A DNA stretch of 64,000 nucleotides, taken from assembly GCA_020055645.1 (NCBI GenBank), contig CM034547.1, positions 7,301,280 to 7,365,279 of the forward strand, written 5' to 3'. Positions 13,861 to 27,691 of this stretch are shown in pieces. The stretch is from Tomocerus qinae. Its lineage: Eukaryota; Arthropoda; Collembola; Entomobryomorpha; Tomoceridae. Position numbers and translations under genes: made by a program. The notes beneath the pieces were generated by a model. That model had not been told where the DNA came from. It worked only from the letters and a program-made list of their open reading frames with translations, and ran no database searches. How positions within the stretch are numbered: position 1 is the stretch's first letter; every line of letters starts with the position of its first letter.

Positions 13861-16800
13861 ATTACATATATTGCATCCATATCGTATCACTCTGTATTTA
13901 GAGCGGATTGAATATAAATCTCTAGCAGTGTAATGTAATACCGTATATCTATACACTTAAATTCTATTCTGGCAATTTTATCCAAGTACACTTCCTTAAA
14001 CTAGATTATGAGTGTATGTAATTCAACTGAGCACCACAAAATTTAAATATCTAAAATATTTTTTGAAAATTAAAATGAATACATTCGTTAAACTAGTAAC
14101 TGACAATTGATTTGAACATAAAAAAATTGTGTTCATTGTATCATTATCGGGATCTTCAGGCAGGTGTCTTGGATTCATACGAAATGCTAAATATTTCAAT
14201 CAAGTCATTCGAATCCCAAGTACGTACTATATCAATCAAGTGGTTTAAATGATATAAGTTAATTGTAGCTGGCAAGGAATTCCTAGTGTTACATACCGGT
14301 ATCATTATAGTTAGTGCAATTATGTTGGAAATTGTAATGAATGCAAATCGGTAGTTGATTGTATTCATTGGACAGACACTAAGAACATGCTTTACACATT
14401 ATAAATGATGGCTATTACAAATAATGTTAGACATAATAATAAAAATCATAGATTTTTTGGATTTGCACTTTTAATACCAGCATCTATAGAATAATAAATT
14501 GTAGGATGCAATAAACATAAGTTCTCAACTGCTGAATTAAATGTTCCTCCTAAATACAAAATTGTTGACAGTAATAAAAATGGTTAGTTATTTTTTAATC
14601 TTTTTCCTCAGGTAGGCATTAAAGCCAGTGGGGGTAGAGAGAACCATTACATGTTTACGCAAATAAAATATGAGTATAGTTAATAAGATATCCACATTAC
14701 TATGAGACGGTATACGTAATAATATTTTATACTGTCTCTTGTATGCATTAAACATTTCATAATGTATATATATAGATATATGTGTATGATATCATCGGGG
14801 ATAATGCGGAATGGATTAGGTAGCCTGGCAATAAGAAATTAAAATGTAAAAGATAGTTAGATAGATACACGAAATCGGTTTCTTCCTTAGTAGTATTATT
14901 AGTGGATTAGGAGAGAGGTAGAGATAATAAGGAATAGTGGTTGAATTGATGCTAATTCGATGCAAAGGAAGGCCATAAAAATAAATGTGTTTTTACAGTC
15001 ATACATCAATTGATAGTGAGCCCGACTTCTTTGGATTTGTAATAGCAAAGTGATGTTGTGTGTATGAATGTGTACTGGTTTTGGAGTGGTGGTGGTGTAC
15101 TCACTTATTGCAATATGCATGCAAGCAGTAAAGTAAGTAGCATTAACATTCAACTAAAAGTCAATCTGTATGTAGGATGTGTAGCAGCCTTAATATCTAT
15201 GTCCGTTGATTCCCTTTCTCTAAGTGAGTATGCGACTCCAACTAACTCCTCTCCACTGGACTCCATCATTAAATTTTAGAACTTAATTTCAGAAAAAACA
15301 AAAGCTCGTCAGCCAACTCACTACAAAACAGTAAACCCAGTCAAGTGTAGTTATAGTTAAATAGTCATATACGAGATAAAAGAGCGGCTGCTGCACAATT
15401 GGATCTTTTAGCTCAACGAGCCCAGCTATAATAATTCAACTACTGTTACTCCTTAACTAACTACCATCCATTTACCTATCGATATTTAGTTCAATAATCT
15501 GTAATGACTAAAGCTACCATTCGCACACTCAATTATCCACTCTTCCTAAATCCTAACAAAATAGCTATTGGCCAACACAAATCCCTTTATTTCTCCCGAG
15601 CTACTTACCAGTAGTCGCATATGGTCACATAACATTCCTATTACTTCAACTAACTAAACAGCCAAAAGTCAAACTCAAACCACAAACATACAAAGAAGCC
15701 CAGGAGCTCCCAATATACATTTCCATTCCAATACTCACCTAATAATATACGATCACTTGTTTCGAGAAACAATATCCTTGTCATAAAAATCTAACCGTCA
15801 AACACCTAATCACCGTTTCACGCTCTTCAACAAACTAGATCTTCATACTAAACAATTCCCAATGTTGGTTTTGTAAAAATTCAATGAGATACGGGATGTA
15901 CATTCACAGAGAGATAAGCGAATCTAATTTTTACTCATGACTTTGGATTATTTACTTGTTGGCCAATCCATCGCCACTGCATGAACATCAATTCCGACTC
16001 TGCTCAGCCACGCTACGCCAGCCTTCCTTTTCGTGTTCAATCAATATTCAGAATATTTACTACAAACTGCGGGATACTATCCTAATATATACGAACCACA
16101 CAATGGAACTCGCAAAATACCTAAATTCAATGTCAACGTTTTCCCTCCCACTTCTTATGTGTTAAATGGTAAAAGCAATAACTACTACTCAAATTTCTAT
16201 TGATAATAAATATGTAAATGATTAATTTCACTACTAGCAATTCACCTGTTGCAATTAAATATCACGAAATCAAAATCCATTACATGTCAGCAAATTTTTT
16301 GCACTAACGGCGTTTCGAAAATATTGGGTTAATTCCCATTCTAGTAAATCTTGTATTCAAATCGCTCAAATGCAAATTGATAGTGTACTTTTTAGATTTA
16401 AGTTGAAGAGTATGAAGTTCGTCATCATAAGAACTACATGAAATAGAATTCATTGATTTTATTCAAGTTGTTGGCTAGGGCTAGTTATGGTGTGCATGGA
16501 TTTCCATATTATCCACCCACCACACAATTAAGACTAGCCTAATTCGTACGGTAGTAATAAACAAAAGGAAATGAGATAATTAAAAGAACTCTTGTTAAAA
16601 TGTTTTGTATTCGCATGCGATGGAAAACAAATCAATGCCTTTAGAGACACTAATGAACCCAGTGCATTTCTCAGTCATTAGTCAATTGTTATAACATTCT
16701 TTCACATACATTAGGCTCTAGATAATTTTCAATTAATTAGCTACTTTACCATAAACTTTATATCCTGCACATTCAAAAATCCCAAACTTTCATGTATTTT

Positions 16801-19800
16801 AATTTTTAGTACCCAAAATGAATCTGCAGGGTGTGTCTGTATTTAATTTACTTATGATGGAATATTTACTATTAATTTACATAATATTTTAACATTTTTG
16901 GCATGCAGTAAGTAAGGACAGTATTATACTACACGAATTAAATAAATAAACAAATTGTAGTATCATCATGGCTATCAGTGTTTGGTAAATGTAAATCAAA
17001 CTGTAAGTTAAACAATATGAGATAGAGCAAGTCTGACTGAAGAAAGACTGACCTTGGCTTTGAACTGTCGGGTCACTCGTCAGTTGCTACAACATTTTCT
17101 ATCGCCTTCCTTCTCTCATTTGTGCGATATTATGTGTATCATTCAAGATCCAAGATTTTCCAATTTCAAAGACACTGAAAATGTGAACCAGTTATTCCAA
17201 TCAAGGTTTGCAGATTCTTATGTACTGATGTACTAACGTATTTTCATACACCCTTAGATGTTGCCGAGGAAGGAAATTGAAATGAGAAAACTAAATAGAG
17301 TGGTTCATTATAGCAGTGTTTCCCAAAAATATATTACAGAAAACACAATAATTGCCAATTATTTAGAATTTCGCTAATATTTGTTGGCTATTTAGTGTTT
17401 TATTAATAACTGATTTGTTAAAAACTGGATTCTAACTTAGAAAAGTTACCAATCCATATCTTGTTCTCTTCATGCTAATGCTCTTCATATCAACATCAGC
17501 CTTGAAGTTATAACTTTGTGTGTGTATTGATATTTACCAGTTATTAGCACTTTGTGAAGATATTAGTGAAGCAAGAACTGTAGAATTCTAAATCATTTTC
17601 CAATTCAATTTTTTAACTCAGTAATTAGATTTTACAAGTTTTAAAATTCCATTTAGTTAAATCATTGGGTGCAGGTTGTTCTTTTGTGAAACTTATGTCA
17701 TTTACGTAAGCTACTGAAAAACTGCTAAAAGCTGAACTGAAATGCTGTTAAAAAACCTACATTTTTAATAGTAGGAAAAAATTCAATCAGCGAAGAATAT
17801 TTATACTGCAACTGAAGTCTTTCACTTGTACGTATAACTTTAAAAATAGAAATCCAGTAGAGTTGTGTATTTTCTGTGCTGATTTAGGCAAAAACAATTT
17901 GGAACTTTTATTGATTGAGTTTGGAGTATTAGACAAGGAGTCCCGAGAAGAACAATTTATCTCAAGGGCTAACAAGATGTAACTAAGGCTATTCTTAATC
18001 TTCTTCACCCCAACTTACATGACACTTTACTAAATATGCATTGGGCTAAACCGTGTGTATGTTTTTCCTGACATGTATAACTACTGTAGACATATGGGTA
18101 AAGCTTTAGTGCCTAATTTTATCCATGTGCTCAGTATTTAGAGAGAATAGAGTGTGCAGAAAGTGTCCTTAGCTATTACACCACATCTGTGTGCCATCAT
18201 AATAGATGGATCAATCATCTTGTACATAATCTTGTATCTCTGTGTATGTACATTAGCATGGTGGATAAAGTTATGCAATGCAATGTGGGATTGTATTAAT
18301 TTGGATTTTATCAAATTCTTTCCACTTCAGCTTCACATACATATTATACAGACATGCAGGGATTGAATATGTAGGAGCGATGAATTGACTAATACTAGTA
18401 TCTGCATTTAAAGAGAGACGGATTATATAAACATGAATTTTTTACAAGAGGTAATTCATAAGAAAGTTTTAAATTCATCTGTATAGGGAAGCAAATACAA
18501 ACATCAGTGCAGTGTAATGTGTGACACAATTTTTACTATGTTAATTCTCCTTCAGTAGAGAATGCTTTGTATGAATAGCAGAAAAGATATCTATAATTCA
18601 ATAATGTGTATGCATTGACATTAGTACGTGTATGTAGAGTATTGTATGTATAGATTCGACTAAATATACATATTTACATTTAGTAAGATTACTGCTTGTC
18701 AAAAACATCCGTAGTCTGACTAATCTGAATTTCTATATTGAAGTGGTTGGATCTTTCTGGAGTGAGACCTTTCGTGTGCCAATGTATGGATCTTTGCTTC
18801 TCATAAATGAATTACCATCTATTTATAATTAATTGTTTTTATCTAATAACCAGACTTGACTCGACTGTTCTACAAGGCCGTTTTCCAGAAGGTTTAACTT
18901 TATCAATTCAAATATAATGATCACTTATCGCTTATGCTATTCCTAATCTGGAACTCTACCTCTTAATTGTCAGTATCTTGTATTGGATTACATTATGAAA
19001 ACAAATGTTTTCCAAATTCATCTCATTCAACTGCAGCGTGGAATTTAATTTATCATTTTAAATATTTATTCATATACCTCCGCAATTTCTAAAGTTTAAA
19101 AGGATATATGCATTACTTATGCATTATATTTATGTATTCTACTAGCCAGATTCAAATGCCTTGAATACTGATATTTATATTTACCTGCGTAATTTCAGTA
19201 AAAAATTACAGCGTAGTAAGAAGCTAAGCTACCTGAACTGCAAATGCCAAATGTCTGATTTTTATGGGGATTTCTAAGGAATTCTTATTTTGGGAATAGA
19301 ATCCATTAAGCAATTTGGCACGTCGACTCCTGCAAAGTAATCTAGTGATGCGAGAGTAAAGTAATTTGAGCTCTTTTGTTGTCCTCGACACCCCTTTGTG
19401 TAGATAAGATATTACAATGTGGAGTTTCTTATTGAGTTTCTAATGAGCTCTTATGACGAATGATGATTGCACCCACAATTAATAACTCACAGAGCATCTG
19501 TGCACTAATCCAAGCCAAATAGGTATATTTTTCGAATTCCATGAAGAGTCCTGAGAGATGTAACTCTTTCTCTTTTATGGACTTACAGACATCAGTTATT
19601 TCTATTCATTTGGCTTTGACTTTTGCTGCGGAGTGCTCGGAGTAGAGATACAAATACAATGTTAGGTATATATATTAGTCAGTAGGTACCTACGTATCTA
19701 TAGGATGGTAGTAGTTGATTGTTCACATCTTTTTATTCTATTCTACAGATCTACTCCCATTGCATTGTTAGGCTGCATTGTGCTCTCTTCCTCTCGTATA

Positions 19801-22800
19801 TCGCGAACCTCTTAGCTACAGTGGGATTGTAGTGAGCTCTCTTTTCTATATCATCGGCTGTAATAAATTTGCGATCTTTCTTTCGTATGCAAATTATAAT
19901 GGCTTTCCATATTTCATATTTTTTTCCGTTGACTTGCCTCCCTCTCTTCTTTTTATTCATTCATCTGAATGCACTAGGATGTCCTAGCCTGGGCTTTACT
20001 ATCTTCGTCTTATATCTCTCTAGCATAACACACACTTACAATTACAGCACATAAGTTACTCGCGTCAGTTAATGTGTAGAGTCAGTTTCTAATGTTAGCT
20101 ATAGATTTCCTTAGACTCAAATGAATACAAAGTCCTTGGCTCCTCTTGCACACGTATAAAACTGCCATAGATGTCTTGTAAAGTTTCTCAGAAGGTAATT
20201 CTAACGTATATTACGCAGCTCTTACTCCAGCAGGCAACAGTTAATATTTATGTGTGTACAATAATAAGATATCTTAGTATTGCAAAGCTGGACCTTCTCG
20301 GCCTGGATTAATATTAATATATGGTGTATTAGTAGACTTTAGTTAGGTAGTCGTAGTAGGGAGTTGAGGAGAGATAGCCAAACGGTGTAATAAATCAGTT
20401 GCACACAATTATGAATAGTCATCTAGTCGAGCACAGCATTTAACTCGCACTTTAAAATCTTCCTTCCTCACAAACTGACTCCTTCCCATAAACTTACATT
20501 ACCCACACTGTATTAACTGACCAACATAAAATAAGAGAAATATATCTGCAGATAAGGTCGGTTGACTTCGTTTCCACTAACGAAAGGAAGGTAGTATATC
20601 TATAACTTTTATGATTAGATGAGTGTATTGAAATTATGAGTCTCACTCACTTCACTCTATCTTTGCCTTGCCCATCGCGCTACAATTACAATGCGGCTAG
20701 ACAAACGGAGAAAAGCAAATAACTAACAATAGTCTTGGGAGAAGAAAAGAAGTATGTTCTACTATCACAAAGCACGTAGAGAGAGAGAGTCTAGTAAATA
20801 GGGAGCTTGACTTATTGTTAGCTAAGTGAGTAAAGTCAAGTGGAGGAGCATATGGAAGCAGTTAAGGTAGACGGATGCCTAAGCACGGAGAATTATGTAT
20901 GCATGGAGAAGAAATGTAATTGCCACGAAAGAAGTAAAGAAAAAGTTAACAATAAGTTAAGAATGAACCCATTGATTTCCCATTGAACTTGTAGTAGGCT
21001 CACAATGGATGGGATTACAATTAATGAGCCGTATACACATCAACATGCATTCTTTTCCCTCGTAGGTACGAATAAGAGGACGAGAAAAGCAATTCTCATA
21101 TGAGATTGGACTGATTTTGTATTTGAGACAGGAGTAGAGTACTTTGGGTTTAACTCTACTTGCCAATTTTGACTCATTGATACTAGTCCGGGAAGTAGTT
21201 ATTAGTTGGCTACATGCAATGCATCATTCATTATAATACAATACACAACTTAATGTTAATAACTATCCACTATAGAGTGTAAGCCGTAAGAAATTATAGT
21301 GTACAGGGTTCTCTTGCACTTAGATATTCTACAGAGTTACGCTCGGTGGTTGAAAACGCTAAATTATTTTGAAATCCTGTACAGGCTGAGATCAAAAGGT
21401 GATACGATAGTCATATTACGCTTTTTCATTCTGTGCCGATGCATTAGGCGAAGCCAAGAGCTATATCATTCCATTCCTATGTAAATGTAGCCAGCATTAG
21501 TTATAATTTCCATTTGAGCTAACAATAAGTAAGATGAAAATTCCATTGCGATTCAGACTGCGGCAGAGAATACTCTTACATGCATTATACATCAGACAGC
21601 ATGTGTTATTACCGTATTATTATATGTAGATAGTTAGCCTCTCTATATATTTATGTTTTATGCATACCTCAAATAAAAAAGGAATTGTAAGCCTTATTGT
21701 TGTTATATAATGTAATACATCAGTAGCTGTTTGTTATTTATTTTGCCTCCGTCCTCCATCCATCCCCAATACTTAATACGAAACGCTGAACGTCCGTGTC
21801 CGTCATATGCGAAATGCGATTCCACACTTTTTACAAGGGAAAATAATTTTGCATAATTTTTTGCCTAGGACTTACATTACATTTCATTAGAGATAAGCAA
21901 TTGCTATAGATCAACGTATAATGTAATATTTCCCCAGCATAGTTCGGGAGATAGAGCTTAATGTAATAATAAGGCTGCTATTCAATTCAGCTGATACAAG
22001 AGAGATAATAGGAAGGAGCATTAGCTAAGCTCACCATTGAAGATGTACTATGTGTGTGTGTTGTGATAGTGCACGACTTATTTTGCTCAGCTTCAGTCCT
22101 TTGGTTTTGTTCGAAGAATGATTTATTGTTTGGACTCAATAATTATTGAGAGGGCTACCCCCATAAAAACTTGTCAGGAGTTTCAGAGATTCTCGCTGAA
22201 CACAAAATGAAACTCTTATCAGTCTTCTCCATCTACTCCCAGCCATCAATAAGTGCAATACATAACAACAGAACATAGACAATGCATTTCAATTCCGTGA
22301 TGGCCAACACATGTGTAACTAGATACACACATCATGCACTCACTCTCAAGTCTCGGTCAAGTCACACATAAAATAGATACAATGAAATACACTTAGCTTT
22401 GCATGTTTAGAAGAAAATCGCGTCGTGTAACACTATTATTAACGGCAGGCATACAGAGCAAAGCAAAACAAGTCGACAGTGTAACTTATGTGATCTCGGG
22501 ATTCCATACGATTATATTGTGCTCACTAAAATGTGGAAGAGATATCTGTCTCATCAATAAGCAATAGGTCTGCTAATAATAATGCATGCTTCATATCTTT
22601 CCATATATTTAGCCATTTAACATGTAGGTAGGGAGAGTAGGGAAGAATTTGCTTATTGTTCAGCCAGATATCGTGCTGTCACATTCCTACTCATATTGTG
22701 TCATGTCTAAATAATATACAGAGCACAGTCACTCGCTTTAGAGTCAATTGGATCGCATTACACTATAGGGAAAGGTGAACTAAAACTAGACTTGCCTTAA

Positions 22801-23699
22801 ACAGTTTTCTTTCTGTAGCAAACTTATAGCATCCAACATTATTAAATACATGCGTACTTATGAGACGGAATGTTGAATGCAAAACTTTATTTTGCCATCT
22901 ATTTTTTTAAGTTATAGGAAAGAGTAGCCATGAATCAGAATCGAAATCAGAGCTCCATCAAAAGAATATGAGCAACAGTAAAAGAAGTATCCTATGTACA
23001 TTTCCATATTGAAAATCTGTTACATTACATTCTACTTAAATTCCTAAGCATCTTGGCACAGAGATTCATAAAATCCTATCTAATCCCAACCATGCTTTAT
23101 ATGGTCAGTATTAAATTACAATTTATTCAACTACCTTTTCCATCAAACCCATTCTACAATAATTCACCAGCCTTGTCCCTTACTCTCTATTGCATTCTGT
23201 ACTAGCACCTCTTTTACACTCCGATAATACCTATTCACATTTTTAATTTGCCAATCTCATCTCACATATTTTATGTACTAACAACTATCAACATTTGTCA
23301 TTTTTATCAATTGTTGAGTATTTCAATATTGTTTATCAATACCGTTTTTGTATCTACACTGTATGACACTTTACATGATGCAAAATAATGTTCAATGTAA
23401 ATGAATTCAAAAAGCTATCCATTTACAAATTGTGACTATCTAAGTAGAGAAACTTCCTTGTTTTTCAGAAGTTAAAAAGTCAATATAAGCAAAAGAAAAT
23501 TGAGCGCAAGGGTTGGGATGTCTCAAAAATTGGCAATGACAAATTTTAAAGCAAGTTATGAAATTATAGTTAGGTACGTATAAAGCAAAGTCTGTAGTAT
23601 TTTTTCCTAATGTTTGGTTGAGTAATTTTTTGAGCCGTAAAAGCTTTCAATGAATTAGTATAATACGCTGTGGGTACTTATGTTGACAAATTTTGACTA
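13861..23699. other. AT-rich non-coding sequence
   Basis: No gene is recognised. Frames of 60-84 codons occur on both strands without recognisable domains, as expected by chance in this much AT-rich sequence. Simple repeats include an AT-rich run of TATATATA type near 14764-14785 and an (AG)6 run at 20778-20789. A CAGTGTTTCCCAA string at 17314-17326 resembles one hAT-type terminus, but no partner end was found. Confidence 0.55.
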
Positions 23700-24330
23700 G
23701 TAGAGATGTTTAGGGTTTTAGTTCAGGGTTTAAGGTGGGGTTCATTGTTTCATAGCGGAATCTATAGTCTGCGACAAAACTTAAAAAAATAGGGTGTGCG
23801 CGTAAATTGTGGATGAGAAGGAATTGCTGCGAGTTGTTGAGTTGTTTTGATGGTTGTGGGCTTTTGTTTGTAAAGAAATTGTTTGTGGACGTCTCCTTGT
23901 TCTTCCCACAAAATTTTTCGCAGTAATTATCAAAAATTTTACATGGAAAATCGCATTTTCCAAATTGCGAAACTTTAGGACATTGTGCAGAGGTGAAATA
24001 AATTTCAAAAAAAAGACGATCAAAATATCTATCGAACCTGAAGCCGCTTTTTTCAGTTTTCATCATTTAAACAGTAAATAAAAATGTAAATACATTTCTG
24101 CAATGCATTTCTCCTACTCAAATTAAATTCAAATTTTCAGCTTTCGAAAAATGTTTTTGAAATTTTGGCCTTCAGGTTCGATAGAGAAATATGCGTAGAT
24201 TTCAAAAGTGTCAATTTTATTACTATACTCTTTGCCGTTCTCTCTGAATCTGGAATTTGCGAACAATAAACCCACCCTTAACTTTAAAAAATTATTGTTT
24301 TGTTGGGCTTTGTTTACTTTACGTATATCC
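23700..24330. repeat. Diverged foldback (inverted repeat)
   Basis: The motif CTATCGAACCTGAAG at 24029-24043 is present as an exact reverse complement at 24170-24184. Outside these anchors, the left flank near 23727-23765 and the reverse complement of the right flank near 24235-24290 share a weaker similarity: a GGGTTTATTGTT-like word followed by a GGAATCTA/CCAGATTC-like word. The order of these blocks is mirrored, suggesting an old palindromic element whose arms have diverged and differ in length. The three short frames here (118, 75 and 105 codons) overlap the foldback and probably result from it. The outer limits are approximate, and a chance arrangement around the 15 bp match is possible. 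Confidence 0.4.
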
Positions 24331-27300
24331 TGAGAATGCATAATGATAGAAAACTGTAAAACGTAACACTGTATTCCCATTTTTAAATTAGTAAATAGGA
24401 GTAACTCTTGGGTAATATGATTTAGGCTGATGAAAGTCAGATGCAACAGGTGTTACATTACATAACGCTAGTTTTTTACTTAGTAAATGAATATCCTCGG
24501 TAATAATAGGCTAGGTGACCCGATAGATGAGATGAGGATGAGATGAGACTAGTAAAGAAAGGATTTCCTGACATGAGTGACATGACAGTCCACTACCAAA
24601 ACATCGTGGAATGAATATCTCCTGTCTTCTGTTGTATGTAGCCCTCTGATCTCTATTTCCCTACATTACTCAAACTGTAAGAAAAAGAATACACATCATG
24701 GTTAATAATAAGTAAGAAACTCATTCGAAATACACACACATACTCCGCTTGTGCTCTGCTCATTCAACGGCTTTCCCACACAGCACAAGAAACATTTTTC
24801 AATTAAATTGGATAGGACGCTGTCACGGTGTTTCTCAACCGATTACTTGTATTAAATGTATTAATGATGAGAGTTTCGGCTGTAACTGTGACTTGTACAC
24901 AAGAATGAACTATTCCCTTCTAAATATCAACGAAAGTGGAAAAGAGAAGGTAAGAAAAGCAGACGAAGGATGCAATGTGAGAAACAGTTAGGTTATACTT
25001 TGGTTAACCTCCTAATAGGATTATACAAATAGAAATGGATTGTAAAGGAAAAGGACCGTGCCAGTGGATTTCTGTACACAAAAGTATCATTGCATTTCAC
25101 TTGTGTCAATTTTACAATGCAAGTGTGTTATGATTTGGAATATATTTATATACTGTAAAAGGATATAAGGTTAGCTTTGTGGAAGAGTCAAAGGTAGATA
25201 TATTATATTTATACGAGGGACATGACGGAAAGCTTCGAATCACCTGTGTCATTTTGACGAATGACACTTTTCGGCATTCCAAATGCAAGAAGGAAGAAAT
25301 GAACTTTATTTTATGTAAGTAGAGATATTTGGCTGACTGGGAGATAGGGACCTAAATAGTCAGTCTGTCGCTTAGGATGCATTTGGTAAGTTTACCTTTA
25401 TTTACAGTATTACATACTGTATGATATCATACAGGACATCAAAACCCATCCCCTCTCGGGACTTAGGTACTTGCACCAAAATAAAGGTAGAGTATTCTGT
25501 CCTCTTTTTACCATTTTCCTATCATTTCACACATGACACACTTATGTCGCCTATTCTTCTCACAATCAGACAGAAGACATTAAACACTCGATATTATTAT
25601 AAGCCAACTTTTAGAAGTGACGATGAGTAAATAAGTAAGTACCTACAATTGTCATCCTAAGGCTCTTCTTTCCTCAACTCAAGATGCATTATTTATTTAC
25701 ACAAATCCTATTCACATTTATCTCTGTCCAAAGGGAATCTCAAATGGGCCATTACGAAATAAAAGTACAAGGACTCTGTCTCCAAGCTTATTGTTAGCTC
25801 ACTACTTACAGATATCGCAGTATCACCTCTCTCAGGTACCTACACATACCTCCCGACTCTTATTCCTCAACGATCATTGTTGCTACAAGCAGAAACAATA
25901 AGCTTGTTGGTATATTTTATTTCCTCCGTGGTAATTTAACTGCATAGTAAATACAATGACACATAAAACCAAACGACATGGCAGCTTTAACAATACCAAG
26001 TCAACCAACTTCTATAGTATTTGAGGTACACAATTTATGCATAGCTGGTAGCTTTTACTCTTTACGTATTTATTATCCGTACTAGACTCTGATGTGACGT
26101 ATATCAATTTAGATGTGGCATCTCACGTATTTTCCTGTCTTATTATATGTACAAGCTAGGATATTGCATCACAACTCATCATCATCCATTATTGCTTGAC
26201 TTTTCTGTAATGCCTCTCTCGATTACTCGATTTAAAATATTTCCCACAACTCCCTACCAAAGAAACTATTTCAAGTACATAGATATTAATAAGTTACGTA
26301 AGTGCATTTTCTATTAAAAAGTCAGTAGGCAAGGCACAAGGTACATTATTGTTTGTAGTAAGTAGCGTGGCTAATAAGCTTAACTGAAACATTTTATCGC
26401 GGCTTAGAATCTTTAAATAGCTTTACTTTCCTCCTCATTTTTTCCGTAAATGAAAAAAGTGTAGCCGAGAAAAGATTCTCTATCTTGAGTGTATAAAATA
26501 CTCTCGACTTGACTGCCACACCAAAGCTACTAAACCAAAGCCAAGCCACGCCATTCTACATCATTTTCAGTTCAGCCTCACCTTCTCGGACTTTTTTCCA
26601 AAGATAGTGTGTCCAGATAGGGAAAATGAAACTCGAACTTTACTTTTAGTAGTCTCACCTAACATAAACTTATATCTGGAACACAAAGATCAGTGCCACA
26701 GATACAAAACACTCTATATTATACTCTCAAATGCTAAAGCAATTGCAATCTAATCCGTGCTGTAACAGTATAAAAATAGCTTGATGCTCCCTGTTCACAT
26801 GACTAGACTAGTTTACTTGCTTAACTAACAATCTCGATACATATACCCATTAATAGGGCAGGAAGGCAAACTCTAATTAACATTAAAGTAACGAGAAAAC
26901 ACAATAATTTTCCTTTTAGAACATACAAAAGAATCACAATCAGACTAAATTCCACGTGCTTAAAAATCATTACAGGTTATTGCTTAATACTACGTAGTGC
27001 GCTGAAATTTTCATCGTTTTACCTTTTATGTGCAGAAATCTCAAGCAAATTCTCCAATTCCAATTCATAAAATTGCTGATTAATATTTTTCCATTCATTC
27101 TTTCGAACTGGATTTATTAAATATTATTTTCAGCATTTTGCAGGTTTTGGAGTTTCAACTCGGTAAAGTTGCATACGGAAAAATAAAAAAATGAAAAATG
27201 GGTCGATTATTTGGTCCTAGTATACTACACTCTATTTTCCTTGTTCGAGTTTTATTTACTTACGTCAAAGCTATTGAGATATAGAAAATAAATTACCAGC

Positions 27301-27440
27301 AAATCAATTATAGATTTATTGTACCTGAAATCAGAAATGATACTAAATTAAAATATTACAATGCATGTTTAGTGGTTTCTTTTAGCAGTTCATACTTTGT
27401 CGAAAACACAGCCTGTAAACATTTAAATTAACCCTGTAGC
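24331..27440. other. AT-rich non-coding sequence
   Basis: No gene is recognised. Small imperfect hairpins occur, for example CATTTTTTC paired with GAAAAAAGTG around 26436-26461. A CTCGACTTGACTGCC string at 26503-26517 belongs to the dispersed motif in the findings. Nothing else is visible. Confidence 0.55.
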
Positions 27441-27691
27441 ATTTTATTAGTTAGGTGAGTAATATGGAAATGGAAGTGTCGGATGTGATATCAGCGTAAG
27501 CAAAAGTAAAGTGGTCAAGTTCTAATAAAAGAGTAAAATATTTGAGTGTGTTGTGAAGGTGCGAGGAGTGTTTGATGTTGAGTCATATGGGAGATGTGTT
27601 TGTGTAGTAAAATAAGTAAAGTAGTGAAGTTTAGTGAGATTGGAGTGCAGACTGCTGTAGTTTGAGAGAAGAGTTAGAAACGTGTAGAGAA
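27441..27691. other. Cytosine-depleted, G-rich block
   Basis: The plus strand is strikingly short of C. In 27541-27600 I count 24 G and 2 C. The block ends abruptly near 27692, where CCTATCCCCTTGACCCCTCT begins a C-rich stretch. No open frame or repeat explains it. Such skew can come from strand-biased mutation or simple-repeat drift; no function is inferred. Confidence 0.55.

Noticed and set aside
14200-14225. CATTCGAATCCC as a possible tRNA B box
   Set aside because: The surrounding sequence does not fold into acceptor, D and anticodon arms, and no A box lies at the right distance.
17314-17326. CAGTGTTTCCCAA, resembling a hAT transposon terminus
   Set aside because: No matching inverted end or 8 bp duplication was found nearby. 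A 13-base similarity alone is not enough.
20778-20789. (AG)6 run and similar short microsatellites
   Set aside because: Too short and too common to mark as meaningful repeats.
23710-24066. 118-codon minus-strand Cys/Phe-containing frame
   Set aside because: It lies within a probable diverged foldback and overlaps frames in other phases. The cysteines do not form a spaced motif I recognise.
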